From contig JAFTYP010000013.1 in NCBI GenBank assembly GCA_017461345.1, positions 124,001 to 188,000 on the forward strand: DNA of 64,000 nt. Direction: 5' to 3'. Origin of the DNA: Bacteroidaceae bacterium (lineage in GTDB: Bacteria > Bacteroidota > Bacteroidia > Bacteroidales > Bacteroidaceae). The notes beneath the pieces were generated by a model. The model was not told where the DNA came from. It did not search any database and saw nothing but the letters and a program-made list of their open reading frames with translations. Each line of letters opens with the position of its first letter. Within the stretch, counting starts at the first letter, position 1. Below are positions 24,660 through 32,698 of the stretch, one piece after another. Both the position numbers and the translations under genes were made by a program.

Positions 24660-26300
24660 TTACTTGCAACCGGAGCACCAGGGCTTGAGTTGCTTGAAGA
24701 AATCGTTGCCCTTGTCGTCAACAAGGATGAAGGCGGGGAAGTCCTCCACGGTTATCTTCCAGATGGCTTCCATGCCGAGTTCGGGATATTCCACACACTC
24801 GATGCTCTTGATGCTGCTCTGCGATAGAACTGCAGCCACGCCACCAATGGTGCCGAGATAGAAACCACCATGTTTCTTGCAAGCATCTGTTACCTGCTGT
24901 GTGCGATTGCCTTTGGCAATCATCACAAGGCTGCCACCATTCGCCTGGAATTCATCCACGTAGGGGTCCATGCGGCCTGCGGTAGTCGGTCCCATTGAAC
25001 CACAGGGATAGCCTTCGGGAGTCTTGGCAGGGCCGGCATAGAGTACGGGGTGATCCTTGAAGTACTGTGGCATACCTTCGCCGGCATCGAGACGCGCCTT
25101 GAGTTTTGCGTGGGCAATGTCGCGAGCCACGATGATGGTGCCACGAAGATTGACACGAGTGGAAACAGGATACTTGCTGAGTTCTGCACGAACAGCATCG
25201 ATACCCTTATCGAGGTCGATGTCTATTCCCTTGCCACCCTCGCCGGGAAGACGCAGTTCTTCGGGAATAAGTTCGCCGGGACAATCGTCCATCTTCTCGA
25301 GCCAAATGCCGTCGCGGTTGATTTTTGCCTTGATGTTGCGGTCGGCAGAGCAACTTACACCCATGCCGATGGGGCAACTTGCACCGTGGCGAGGCAGGCG
25401 GATTACACGGATGTCGTGAGCCAGATACTTACCTCCGAACTGGGCTCCGAGTCCAATCTTATGGGCTTCTTCAAGGAGTTTCTGTTCGAGGTCGATGTCG
25501 CGGAAGGCACGACCGGTCTCGTCGCCAGTGGTGGGCAGAGAGTCGTAGTACTTTATGGATGCCAACTTGACTGTGAGCAGGTTCTTTTCTGCAGAAGTGC
25601 CACCAATGACGAAGGCAATATGATAGGGCGGGCAGGCAGCCGTTCCGAGGTGCTTCATTTCTTCAACAAGGAAGGGAAGCAGTGTGCTTTCGTTCTGAAT
25701 GGTTGCCTTGGTCATGGGGTAGAAGTAAGTCTTGTTGGCAGAACCGCCACCCTTGGCCACCATAACGAAACGGTATTCAGCACCCTCGCAGGCTTCGATG
25801 TCAATCTGTGCCGGCAGGTTGCACTTGGTGTTTACCTCGTCGTACATATTGAGAGGAGCATTCTGCGAGTAGCGAAGGTTGTCTTGTGTGAAGGTGTTAA
25901 ACACGCCACGAGAGAGAGCCTCCTCGTCCTCGAAACCAGTCCATATCTGCTGACCCTTCTCGCCATGAATGATGGCAGTACCAGTGTCCTGGCAGAAGGG
26001 CAAGATTCCCTTGCAGGCAGTTTCGGCATTACGCAGGAACTGGAGGGCGACATACTTGTCATTCTCGCTCGCATCGGGGTCGTTCAGGATTTGAGCCACC
26101 TGCAGGTTGTGCTCTCTGCGAAGCATGAACTCCACATCGTGGAAAGCCTGTTGAGCCAGCAAAGTCAGTGCTTCTGGGGAGACTTTGACAATCTCCTTGC
26201 CTTCGAACTCGCCGACGGTGACGCCTTCTTTTGTCAGGAGGCGGTATTCCGTCTTGTCCTCGCCCATCTGGAACATTGGGGCATACTTAAATTCAGCCAT
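24660..26300 (-). CDS. fum: Class I fumarate hydratase (iron-sulfur)
   Basis: Interconverts fumarate and malate using an oxygen-sensitive [4Fe-4S] cluster. The product has 546 residues as a single chain with alpha and beta domains. Cluster-type cysteines are in [12 protein letters not shown] (about residue 103), [12 protein letters not shown] and [15 protein letters not shown]. The beta domain has [19 protein letters not shown]. It is the last gene of rsmI-lipoprotein-hflX-fum, 33 bp after hflX. Confidence 0.93.
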   Translation of the reverse strand: MAEFKYAPMFQMGEDKTEYRLLTKEGVTVGEFEGKEIVKVSPEALTLLAQQAFHDVEFMLRREHNLQVAQILNDPDASENDKYVALQFLRNAETACKGILPFCQDTGTAIIHGEKGQQIWTGFEDEEALSRGVFNTFTQDNLRYSQNAPLNMYDEVNTKCNLPAQIDIEACEGAEYRFVMVAKGGGSANKTYFYPMTKATIQNESTLLPFLVEEMKHLGTAACPPYHIAFVIGGTSAEKNLLTVKLASIKYYDSLPTTGDETGRAFRDIDLEQKLLEEAHKIGLGAQFGGKYLAHDIRVIRLPRHGASCPIGMGVSCSADRNIKAKINRDGIWLEKMDDCPGELIPEELRLPGEGGKGIDIDLDKGIDAVRAELSKYPVSTRVNLRGTIIVARDIAHAKLKARLDAGEGMPQYFKDHPVLYAGPAKTPEGYPCGSMGPTTAGRMDPYVDEFQANGGSLVMIAKGNRTQQVTDACKKHGGFYLGTIGGVAAVLSQSSIKSIECVEYPELGMEAIWKITVEDFPAFILVDDKGNDFFKQLKPWCSGCK

Positions 26301-26333
26301 TATCTTTAGTTTAGTAGTTTATTGGTTCGTGAG

Positions 26334-27668
26334 TTATTTGGTTTCCTCTTCTTCGTAATGTTGGAAGAGGAAGTCGTTGTAGGGGTACTTTTGCACATGC
26401 ATTTCTCTTACCTTATTATATAGTACTTGTTTCAAGGTGTCGAGGTTTGTGCGTTCTTGGGCAGAGATGAAGAGACATTGTCCGTCGAGTCGTGCCATCC
26501 ATGTGTGTATGAGTTCCTGAAGCGAAACATTGCGTGCGGTGGCAGGTGTCAAGTCGTCTGCATCTTTTTCTTCCCAGGTGTAGGCGTCAATCTTGTTGAA
26601 GATTATCATTTGCGGTTTGTCGCTGCAATCGAGGTCGGCAAGTGTTTTGTCAACGACTTTTATCTGGTCCTCGAAGTCGGGATGACTGATGTCCACGACA
26701 TGAAGCAGAAGGTCTGCCTCTCGCACCTCGTCCAGCGTACTCTTGAAGGAGTCGACAAGGTCGGTGGGAAGTTTGCGAATGAAGCCTACTGTGTCGGAAA
26801 GCAGGAAGGGCAGATTGTCGACAATAACTTTGCGGACGGTTGTGTCGAGTGTGGCAAAGAGTTTGTTTTCTGCAAACACTTCGCTTTTGGCAAGGAGATT
26901 CATCAGGGTGCTTTTGCCTACGTTGGTATAGCCTACGAGTGCTACGCGAATCATTCGACCGCGATTTCCTCGCTGCGTTGTCTTTTGCCTGTCGATTTCG
27001 GCAAGGCGTTGTTTGAGCAGGCTCATGCGGTTGAGGATGATTCGCCGGTCCATTTCGAGTTGTGTCTCACCAGGTCCGCGAAGTCCTACCGAGCCTTTTC
27101 CGCCGCCGCTGCCCGAGCCGCCACCTTGTCGTTCGAGGTGTGTCCAGAGTCGTTGCAGTCGTGGCAACATATAGCGATACTGTGCCAGTTCGACTTGTGT
27201 CTTGGCATTGGCGGTTTGTGCCCGCATGGCGAAGATGTCGAGGATGAGCGTGGTGCGGTCCAGGACTTTAACTTTCAGTTCGCTTTCTATGTTGCGGAGT
27301 TGTTTGGCAGAGAGTTCGTCGTCGAAGATGACCATCGATATTTCGCGCTCGGCATCTTCTTCTGCCTGTATGTAGGCACGGATTTCCTGCAGTTTGCCTA
27401 TGCCGAGATAGGTGACGCTGCTGGGGCCGTTCATGCGTTGTGTGAAGCGACGCACGGTCTTTGCTCCTGCAGTCTCGGCGAGGAACTCAAGTTCGTCGAG
27501 GTATTCCGTTGTCTTACGTTCGTTCTGATTGGGTGTGATGAGACCTACCAGTACTGCCGTTTCGGGTGAGTCGTCAACGATGTTGTGGTACTTGACGCCC
27601 GTCATTCCGTCTTCGAAGGGGAGCGACGAGCGTGAAGAGTTATAGTATTTGCTTCGGGTTGTTTTCAT
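26334..27668 (-). CDS. hflX: GTPase HflX
   Basis: A ribosome-associated GTPase of stress recovery. The product has 444 residues. The HflX N-terminal domain has TYLGIGKLQEIRAY, a coiled linker follows (RGPGETQLEMDRRIILNR), then the G domain with P-loop VGYTNVGKSTLMNLL, G3 DTVGFIRKLPTDLVDSF and NKID. A Gly/Ser-rich stretch (GGGSGSGGGKGS) precedes the linker. It lies 52 bp after the coiled-coil lipoprotein gene. Confidence 0.94.
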   Translation of the reverse strand: MKTTRSKYYNSSRSSLPFEDGMTGVKYHNIVDDSPETAVLVGLITPNQNERKTTEYLDELEFLAETAGAKTVRRFTQRMNGPSSVTYLGIGKLQEIRAYIQAEEDAEREISMVIFDDELSAKQLRNIESELKVKVLDRTTLILDIFAMRAQTANAKTQVELAQYRYMLPRLQRLWTHLERQGGGSGSGGGKGSVGLRGPGETQLEMDRRIILNRMSLLKQRLAEIDRQKTTQRGNRGRMIRVALVGYTNVGKSTLMNLLAKSEVFAENKLFATLDTTVRKVIVDNLPFLLSDTVGFIRKLPTDLVDSFKSTLDEVREADLLLHVVDISHPDFEDQIKVVDKTLADLDCSDKPQMIIFNKIDAYTWEEKDADDLTPATARNVSLQELIHTWMARLDGQCLFISAQERTNLDTLKQVLYNKVREMHVQKYPYNDFLFQHYEEEETK

Positions 27669-27720
27669 TCAATAATCACTTCCTGCGAGTGGTGTTTCCT
27701 GATTTCTCGTGTGGCGTTTA

Positions 27721-28572
27721 TTATTTAACCAGTACGACAAGGTATTTGCTTACGCTCCAGAACTTCTGCGGGCTGGTGATGTGCAGTTCGTACTGGCCTT
27801 GCTTGTCTTTTTCGAGTTTGTAACTTCCGGCAGGGTGTGTCGAGAGCAGTTTTGCACTCTTGCTGTAGAAGCGAATCTCTTTGTCGTAGCGGATGTCGAT
27901 TTTTGTGAAGTAGTTTTTGTTGAAGTCTTCGTTCTTGAGTACATCGCCGCTTGAGAGAATCTTCTGTTCTTTCAGTTCGCTCTTTGTGCCGAACACGAAC
28001 CATGCGCTGTTGAGCTCCTTGTCTTGCTCTTGCATCTTTTCTGCTTTGATGCGGTTCTCTTCTGTCAGTGAAGCCACATTATTGCTCAGTCCGGCAATGG
28101 CTTCACCTTGTGCTTCGATGAGAGCGTCTTTCTCGGCAAGGGCAGCCTCGAGTTCTTGTATGCGAGCCGTCTGTGCATCAATTTGTGCTTGAAGGCTTGC
28201 GATGGTGTTTTGCATCTGCGAGTTCTTGATGCTGCTGTTCTTAAGTTTTTCCTGGAGCATGGCAATCATTTCACGGTTCTGTTGCATGGTTTGCTTTATG
28301 AAGTCCATGTTTTCGCGGATGACCTCTTTGCTGCTGGCACTTTCCGGGTTGCCGTCGGCAATGGTGACGCGGCCTTCGGCTTCGTTGATGCGGCGGATGC
28401 CTTCCTGAACCTCGTTGAAGGTGGTCAGGATGTCGTCCAGTTCTATGTCTTTTTCGTTGATGATGCGCTGCAGCGAATCGCGTTCCTGCATAAGGGCGTC
28501 TTGCTTTTCTCCTGTCATATTGCATGCGCTCAGTCCGATGACGCAAGCAACGAATACTAATAGTTTCTTCAT
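27721..28572 (-). CDS. Coiled-coil lipoprotein
   Basis: The product has 283 residues. MKKLLVFVACVIGLSACNM is an SPII signal. Residues 22-190 are predicted long helices with heptad-like pattern (MQNTIASLQAQIDAQTARI, EEALAEKD-type). A beta-rich end domain contains LLSTHPAGSYKLEKDKQGQY. It resembles conserved Bacteroidales lipoproteins of unknown role. Located between rsmI and hflX in the same orientation. Confidence 0.75.
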   Translation of the reverse strand: MKKLLVFVACVIGLSACNMTGEKQDALMQERDSLQRIINEKDIELDDILTTFNEVQEGIRRINEAEGRVTIADGNPESASSKEVIRENMDFIKQTMQQNREMIAMLQEKLKNSSIKNSQMQNTIASLQAQIDAQTARIQELEAALAEKDALIEAQGEAIAGLSNNVASLTEENRIKAEKMQEQDKELNSAWFVFGTKSELKEQKILSSGDVLKNEDFNKNYFTKIDIRYDKEIRFYSKSAKLLSTHPAGSYKLEKDKQGQYELHITSPQKFWSVSKYLVVLVK

Positions 28573-28619
28573 AATCGTAGTGTTTATGAGTTAGTAGATT
28601 CTGTTCTGTTTGTGAATAT

Positions 28620-29294
28620 TTACGAGTCTTTTCCTTCCAGTACGATGACGAACTCGCCTCGTGGCTCTGTTTCAGTGAAGTGATGTAGTACTTCTTCGAG
28701 TGTGCCTCGTACGCTTTCTTCGTGCATCTTGCTTATTTCTCGGCAGACACTGACTTGTCGTTCTGCTCCGAAGACTTCAATGAATTGTGTCAGTGCCTTC
28801 ACGATGCGGTGTGGCGATTCGTAGAAAATCATTGTTCTGGTTTCTTCTGCAAGAGCAGCAATGCGTGTCTGCCTGCCTTTCTTTTGTGGCAGGAAGCCTT
28901 CGAAGCAAAATCTGTCGCAAGGCAAACCGCTGCTTACCAATGCAGGGACGAAGGCTGTTGCTCCGGGCAGTGTGATGACTTCAATGCCGGCCTTGATGGC
29001 TTCGCGTGCCACGAGGAAACCAGGGTCGCTGATGCCTGGTGTGCCTGCATCGCTGACGACGGCTATGGTTTGTCCTGCCAGCAATCGTTCCACGACACTT
29101 TGTACCGTCTGATGCTCGTTGAATTTATGGTACGAGAGCATTGCGTTCTTGATGTCGAAGTGTCGGAGCAGGTTTCCACTCGTCCGGGTATCTTCGGCAA
29201 GGATAAGGTCAGCCTCGCGCAACACTTTGAGTGCCCGCATTGTGATGTCTTCCAGATTGCCCACTGGAGTGGGTACCAAGTAGAGTGTCGCCAT
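28620..29294 (-). CDS. rsmI: 16S rRNA (cytidine1402-2'-O)-methyltransferase
   Basis: The product is 224 residues from ATG 29294 (MATLYLVPTPVGNLEDITMRA), the family's typical opening. The frame extends upstream past the promoter, which is rejected. LAEDTRTSGNLLRHF and VSDAGTPGISDPGFLV are the SAM-binding tetrapyrrole-methylase motifs. It methylates C1402 of 16S rRNA. It is probably the first gene of the four-gene unit ending with fum. Confidence 0.94.
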   Translation of the reverse strand: MATLYLVPTPVGNLEDITMRALKVLREADLILAEDTRTSGNLLRHFDIKNAMLSYHKFNEHQTVQSVVERLLAGQTIAVVSDAGTPGISDPGFLVAREAIKAGIEVITLPGATAFVPALVSSGLPCDRFCFEGFLPQKKGRQTRIAALAEETRTMIFYESPHRIVKALTQFIEVFGAERQVSVCREISKMHEESVRGTLEEVLHHFTETEPRGEFVIVLEGKDS

Positions 29295-29321
29295 GCCAAA
29301 ATATGTATAATATCTCGTGTG

Positions 29322-29329
29322 CAAAGATA
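29322..29329 (-). promoter_or_regulatory. -7 box (TATCTTTG) for rsmI
   Basis: The minus-strand TATCTTTG places transcription start near 29315, 20 nt before ATG 29294. Confidence 0.6.
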
Positions 29330-29423
29330 CGAAAAATAGTTCATAGTATGTGGTTTGCAGTTCAGAGTTTTTGTTTTTTGCTATTTTTCTGCCTGCCTCT
29401 GCATGGAAATCAAAGGGAAATAG

Positions 29424-29431
29424 TATATTTG
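29424..29431 (+). promoter_or_regulatory. -7 box (TATATTTG) for the AI-2E family gene
   Basis: It is 40 bp before ATG 29471 and divergent from the rsmI promoter. Confidence 0.55.
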
Positions 29432-29470
29432 CCAGCAGAAAACGAGACAACAATCTAAAAACTAAAAGAC

Positions 29471-30577
29471 ATGTTTGAGAAAGAGATTACCTTCGACCGC
29501 GTTGCTCGCTGGCTCATTGTTACACTTGTGGCTGTGGCTCTTGTGTTGCTCATCAACCGCCTTTCCAAAGTCTTGTTGCCATTCTTCATTGCTTGGATTT
29601 TGGCGTATATGATTTATCCGTTCGTTGTGTTTTTGCAGAACAAATGTCGATTGAAGTACCGTGTCTTGAGCATTGTGGTCGCTTTGTTCGTTGTCATAAT
29701 GGCATTTATTTTCCTGGCATGCCTCATTGTGCCGCCCATCATCGAGGAAAGCATCCGTATGTCGGGCCTTATTGCCGTCTATTTCCACGACACTCTCACG
29801 TCGTCCGAACTCTTTGGCAGTCTGCGTAGTATGTTGGTGGACTATGCCAACGACGACTCTTTGGCCCGACTGATGCAGCACCGCAGTTTTGCCGACATGG
29901 CGGAGAATCTGGTCTTGCAGGCTTGGGAGTTCTTTGCAGGTACCATCAATTTTGCCATTGGCCTGTTGGGTAGTTTGGTGGTACTGCTTTACTTGTTCTT
30001 TATTCTTATGGACTATGAGAAGATTTCCGACGGGTGGATTCATTTGATTCCTGTCGGGAAAAGGGATTTCGCCAATATGGTGGCCAACGATGTCAAGAGC
30101 GGAATGAATGCATATTTCCGTGGCCAGTCGCTTATCGCTCTGCTTGTGGGAATCCTCTTCAGCATTGGCTTCCTTATCATAGATTTCCCCATGGCGATAG
30201 GTCTGGGACTCTTCATCGGCGCACTCAACCTGATTCCGTATATGCAGACGGTCGGCTTCATTCCCACCCTTATCCTGGCTTTTGTCAAGGCTAACGATTC
30301 GGGGCAGAACTTCTGGATTGTCTTGTTGTGTGCGCTGGCAGTCTTTGTTGTGGTGCAAGCCATTCAGGATCTCATCCTTACGCCTCGCATCATGGGCAGT
30401 GCCATGGGGCTCAATCCTGCCATCATCTTGCTGAGCCTTTCTGTCTGGGGCAGTCTGTTGGGCATCATCGGACTCATCATTGCCCTCCCACTCACCACTT
30501 TGCTCATTTCTTATTACAGACGATTTGTCATCAAGGAAACAGACGAAGAAACTCCCAAACAAGAGGAGAATGAATAA
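29471..30577 (+). CDS. AI-2E family (PerM-like) membrane transporter
   Basis: The product has 368 residues with about seven or eight membrane segments. The arrangement of two N-terminal helices, a soluble stretch (residues 90-150), then ILMDYEKISDGWIHLIPVGK and a C-terminal helical bundle with IPYMQTVGFIPTLILAF and DLILTPRIMGSAMGLNPAII is characteristic of the family. Members export small molecules or act as Na+/H+ antiporters, so the AI-2 name does not fix the substrate. The charged tail ends in EETPKQEENE. Confidence 0.88.
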   Translation: MFEKEITFDRVARWLIVTLVAVALVLLINRLSKVLLPFFIAWILAYMIYPFVVFLQNKCRLKYRVLSIVVALFVVIMAFIFLACLIVPPIIEESIRMSGLIAVYFHDTLTSSELFGSLRSMLVDYANDDSLARLMQHRSFADMAENLVLQAWEFFAGTINFAIGLLGSLVVLLYLFFILMDYEKISDGWIHLIPVGKRDFANMVANDVKSGMNAYFRGQSLIALLVGILFSIGFLIIDFPMAIGLGLFIGALNLIPYMQTVGFIPTLILAFVKANDSGQNFWIVLLCALAVFVVVQAIQDLILTPRIMGSAMGLNPAIILLSLSVWGSLLGIIGLIIALPLTTLLISYYRRFVIKETDEETPKQEENE

Positions 30578-30636
30578 AAAGTAAAGAAAAACAGCAAATT
30601 TAATTTTAATAATTTTGTAGTTTCAAATATATGTTA

Positions 30637-30644
30637 TACCTTTG
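30637..30644 (+). promoter_or_regulatory. -7 box (TACCTTTG) for tRNA-Lys
   Basis: TACCTTTG is 30 bp before the mature tRNA 5' end. Confidence 0.6.
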
Positions 30645-30674
30645 CACCCGCAAATGAAAGTTTGCCCATAGGTT

Positions 30675-30750
30675 GACTCGCTAGCTCAGTTGGTAGAGCA
30701 TCACACTTTTAATGTGGGGGTCTTGGGTTCGAGCCCCAAGCGGGTTACCA
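30675..30750 (+). tRNA. tRNA-Lys (anticodon TTT)
   Basis: The 76-nt cloverleaf has acceptor GACTCGC/GCGGGTT, D loop AGTTGGTAG, anticodon loop CTTTTAA, T arm with GGTTCGAGCC and encoded CCA. It is followed at once by a terminator, and by a partial copy of its own 3' end at 30841-30859. Confidence 0.95.
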
Positions 30751-30754
30751 AGAG

Positions 30755-30785
30755 AAAGAGAGGCTTTGTCCTCTCTTTTCTTTTT
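30755..30785 (+). terminator. Rho-independent terminator after tRNA-Lys
   Basis: The stem AAAGAGAGG (30755-30763) pairs with CCTCTCTTT (30770-30778) around a 6-nt loop and runs into TCTTTTT. Confidence 0.85.
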
Positions 30786-30840
30786 AGTGTGGCTCTCACC
30801 CAAGGGTTTTTCGCCTTCGGCTCAAGCGGCAATGCCGGAG

Positions 30841-30900
30841 CGAGCCTCCAAGCGGGTTATTAGAAAAAGGGAAGAGGCCGTCTTTCCCTTTTGTTTTTCC
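30841..30900 (+). repeat. Partial copy of tRNA-Lys 3' end with a second terminator-like hairpin
   Basis: 30841-30859 repeats the last 18 nt of the tRNA T-arm/acceptor strand with a single inserted T, but has TTAG in place of CCA. A second hairpin follows (30865-30892, AAAGGGAAGA-type stem, then TTGTTTTT), mirroring the tRNA-plus-terminator order about 110 bp upstream. Upstream sequence (30786-30840) no longer folds as a tRNA. Confidence 0.65.
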
Positions 30901-30933
30901 GCTACTAATGGTTGCAGAATGGAGGAAATTTTA

Positions 30934-30941
30934 TAGATTTG
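30934..30941 (+). promoter_or_regulatory. -7 box (TAGATTTG) for the GH43 gene
   Basis: It is 33 bp before ATG 30974. Confidence 0.5.
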
Positions 30942-30973
30942 CATCGTAAAACCGTAAAATCAAGACAATACTT

Positions 30974-31912
30974 ATGAGAAAACTGTTCAGCGTTCTTTTT
31001 GTAGTGATGGCGCAGATTACGTTTGCGCAGGTTAGCCAGGTGCCTTTTGCCGATCCTTATGTTCTTCTGGAGGACGGTGTGTATTATGCTTATGGCACGC
31101 ATGCCGACGATGGCATTGAGGTATATAGTTCGCGCAACCTCAAGACGTGGAAGTACGAAGGCCTTGCCCTTCACAAGAGCAACACCACACAGTCGCGTTG
31201 GTTCTGGGCACCGGAGGTGTATCGTTTGGGCGACAAATACTATATGTATTATTCCGCAAACGAGCGGCTCTATGTCGCTACTGCTGACTCGCCTGTCGGT
31301 CCGTTCCGTCAGCAGGGAGGACAGATGATGAAGGATGTGATTGGCGACAAGTTCTCTATCGACTCTCATATCTTCTTCGACGACGATGGCTCGGCATGGA
31401 TGTTCTGCGTACTTATTGACGATGGTCTCTGCATCTGGCAGGTGCAGTTGGACAAGGATTATGTAACTCCCATACCATCTACGCTGAAAAAGTGCATCAG
31501 CGTGAGCAGTGCCAAATGGGAAAATATATGGCCTCGAGTGAACGAAGGACCAAACGTGGTGAAACACGACGGCAGATATTACCTCACCTACTCTGCAAAC
31601 AGTTACGAGAGTCAGGATTATGCCATAGGGTATGCCACTGCCGACTCAATCACCGGCGAATGGACAAAGTATGAGGGGAACCCCATTCTGCATCGCTATA
31701 AGGACCTGGTCGGCGTGGGCCATCACACGTTGTTCAGAGACAAGCGCGGCAGGTTGCGCATCGCTTTCCATGCGCATCAGTCTGCGAAGCACATCCATCC
31801 CCGCACAATGTATATCGGCACCATGAAGTTCACTCCCGGAGGCGTGATGCAGATGACCGACAAAGGCTTTATCCGTCCCCGCAGCAACCGCCCCGACATC
31901 GTGGAGCAGTAG
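30974..31912 (+). CDS. Glycoside hydrolase family 43 protein
   Basis: A secreted five-blade beta-propeller hydrolase, probably acting on arabinosyl or xylosyl linkages. The product has 312 residues. The signal peptide (MRKLFSVLFVVMAQITFAQ) is followed by the catalytic base Asp in PFADPYVLL (residue 27), the pKa-tuning Asp in FSIDSHIFFDDDG (about residue 132) and the acid Glu in NEGPNVVKHDGRYYLTYSA (about residue 192). It lacks any accessory binding module. GH3 at 38.2 kb could act on the same hemicellulose. Confidence 0.9.
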   Translation: MRKLFSVLFVVMAQITFAQVSQVPFADPYVLLEDGVYYAYGTHADDGIEVYSSRNLKTWKYEGLALHKSNTTQSRWFWAPEVYRLGDKYYMYYSANERLYVATADSPVGPFRQQGGQMMKDVIGDKFSIDSHIFFDDDGSAWMFCVLIDDGLCIWQVQLDKDYVTPIPSTLKKCISVSSAKWENIWPRVNEGPNVVKHDGRYYLTYSANSYESQDYAIGYATADSITGEWTKYEGNPILHRYKDLVGVGHHTLFRDKRGRLRIAFHAHQSAKHIHPRTMYIGTMKFTPGGVMQMTDKGFIRPRSNRPDIVEQ

Positions 31913-31983
31913 AAATGACACACGACCCGTTTCTTGCGATGAAATGGGAAGAAATCGAAAGAAACGATACTGTTTTCAAGGCA

Positions 31984-32022
31984 CGAAAGAAGGAGCCGGA
32001 AGGCCCCTTCTTTCGTTTAATA
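31984..32022 (+). terminator. Terminator after GH43
   Basis: CGAAAGAAGG (31984-31993) pairs with CCTTCTTTCG (32006-32015), with further pairing of GCC/GGC inside the loop, followed by TTTAATA. Confidence 0.8.
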
Positions 32023-32048
32023 TAGAATGCTCAAATCAGAGCAGAAAT

Positions 32049-32158
32049 GATGTCTCCAGAGTAAATGGCAAAGTTCTGCAGAGAAGTTTGCCATTTACAC
32101 ACGTGAAGTTTGTCAAACGGACGCGTTCATTTTGCCAGGTGGACTGCAGGGGAAAAGA
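32049..32158. repeat. 22-bp periodic array, AAGTTCTGCAGAGAAGTTTG type (5 units)
   Basis: Units start at 32049, 32071, 32093, 32115 and 32137. The second unit is nearly the same as the best units of the 10.9 kb array. The fourth carries GGACGCGTTC, as in the 5.6 kb array. This links two array subfamilies. It lies directly upstream of the CRISPR island. Confidence 0.78.
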
Positions 32159-32260
32159 ATCCACCTATTATATACTTTTGTCATCACTATTTTGTTACCC
32201 CCCAAACACAATATTTTTCAAAAAAGATTGACTTTGCAATCTACATATAACTTTTTTGTG

Positions 32261-32268
32261 TATCTTTG
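32261..32268 (+). promoter_or_regulatory. -7 box (TATCTTTG) for the CRISPR leader RNA
   Basis: TATCTTTG, with TTTG at 32233 upstream, predicts transcription start near 32275. One transcript could run through the leader RNA, the repeats and possibly the effector gene. Confidence 0.6.
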
Positions 32269-32274
32269 TTGGCG

Positions 32275-32454
32275 AAAAAGGTTTTGTCAGGCCTTGCGTA
32301 CGTTAAGCTAATGCCAGCGGGCGGCTAGTACGACAAACGATTTTGCAGAATGAGGAATGCAAAAATAACAGTCAGTTCCTTCGGGAATGGGAGTATAGAG
32401 CAAGTCTTTGAGTATGCAAATCATGGCCTTTCTTATTCATTCCTGGGTGATTAA
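32275..32454 (+). ncRNA. Putative tracrRNA-like structured leader RNA with anti-repeat
   Basis: About 180 nt with no ORF but several clear folds: a closing stem GTTTTGTC/GACAAAC with GCC-AGCG-GGC inside; a perfect 7-bp stem TTTTGCA/TGCAAAA (32341-32347 and 32358-32364); and a TTCC-UUCG-GGAA tetraloop hairpin (32376-32387). The last 17 nt (32438-32454) pair with repeat positions 32469-32485 at 16 of 17 positions. The order scaffold, anti-repeat, repeat, spacer is that of a type V single guide. Ends are predicted, not measured. Confidence 0.7.
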
Positions 32455-32464
32455 GCGCCATAGG

Positions 32465-32684
32465 GGTGTTAATCACCCAGAAATGTAGGCTAGTGACAGG
32501 TCGCTTCTGTAGCTGACATGCACCCAATAGGGTGTTAATCACCCAGAAATGTAGGCTAGTGACAGGGACTGGAAATTCCAGATACTACCGATAACGGGTG
32601 TTAATCACCCAGAAATGTAGGCTAGTGACAGGTAATCAACTCCACCTTCTGGAAGAGTGTGGTGTTAATCACCCAGAAATGTAG
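32465..32684 (+). CRISPR. Short CRISPR array, 36-bp repeats, 3 spacers, last repeat truncated
   Basis: Three identical 36-bp repeats lie at 32465-32500, 32531-32566 and 32597-32632. Each starts GGTGTTAATCACCCAGAAAT and ends CTAGTGACAGG. A fourth copy (32661-32684) matches for its first 24 nt only. Spacers are 30, 30 and 28 nt and unrelated to each other. The repeat 5' end can fold (GGTG/CACC). The degenerate final repeat and upstream promoter put the leader on the left, so the crRNA would be repeat then spacer. I saw no match of the spacers elsewhere in the window. Confidence 0.93.
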
Positions 32685-32698
32685 ATATTTGAATATAA

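Noticed and set aside
25050..26309. 419-codon plus-strand frame opposite fumarase
   Set aside because: It is fully antisense to a well-supported gene, with no promoter or motif.
30786..30840. A second functional tRNA upstream of the duplicated 3' end
   Set aside because: No D arm or anticodon stem can be drawn and CCA is replaced by TTAG.
32501..32660. Self-targeting spacers
   Set aside because: By eye none of the three spacers matched another place in this window; the rest of the genome could not be examined.
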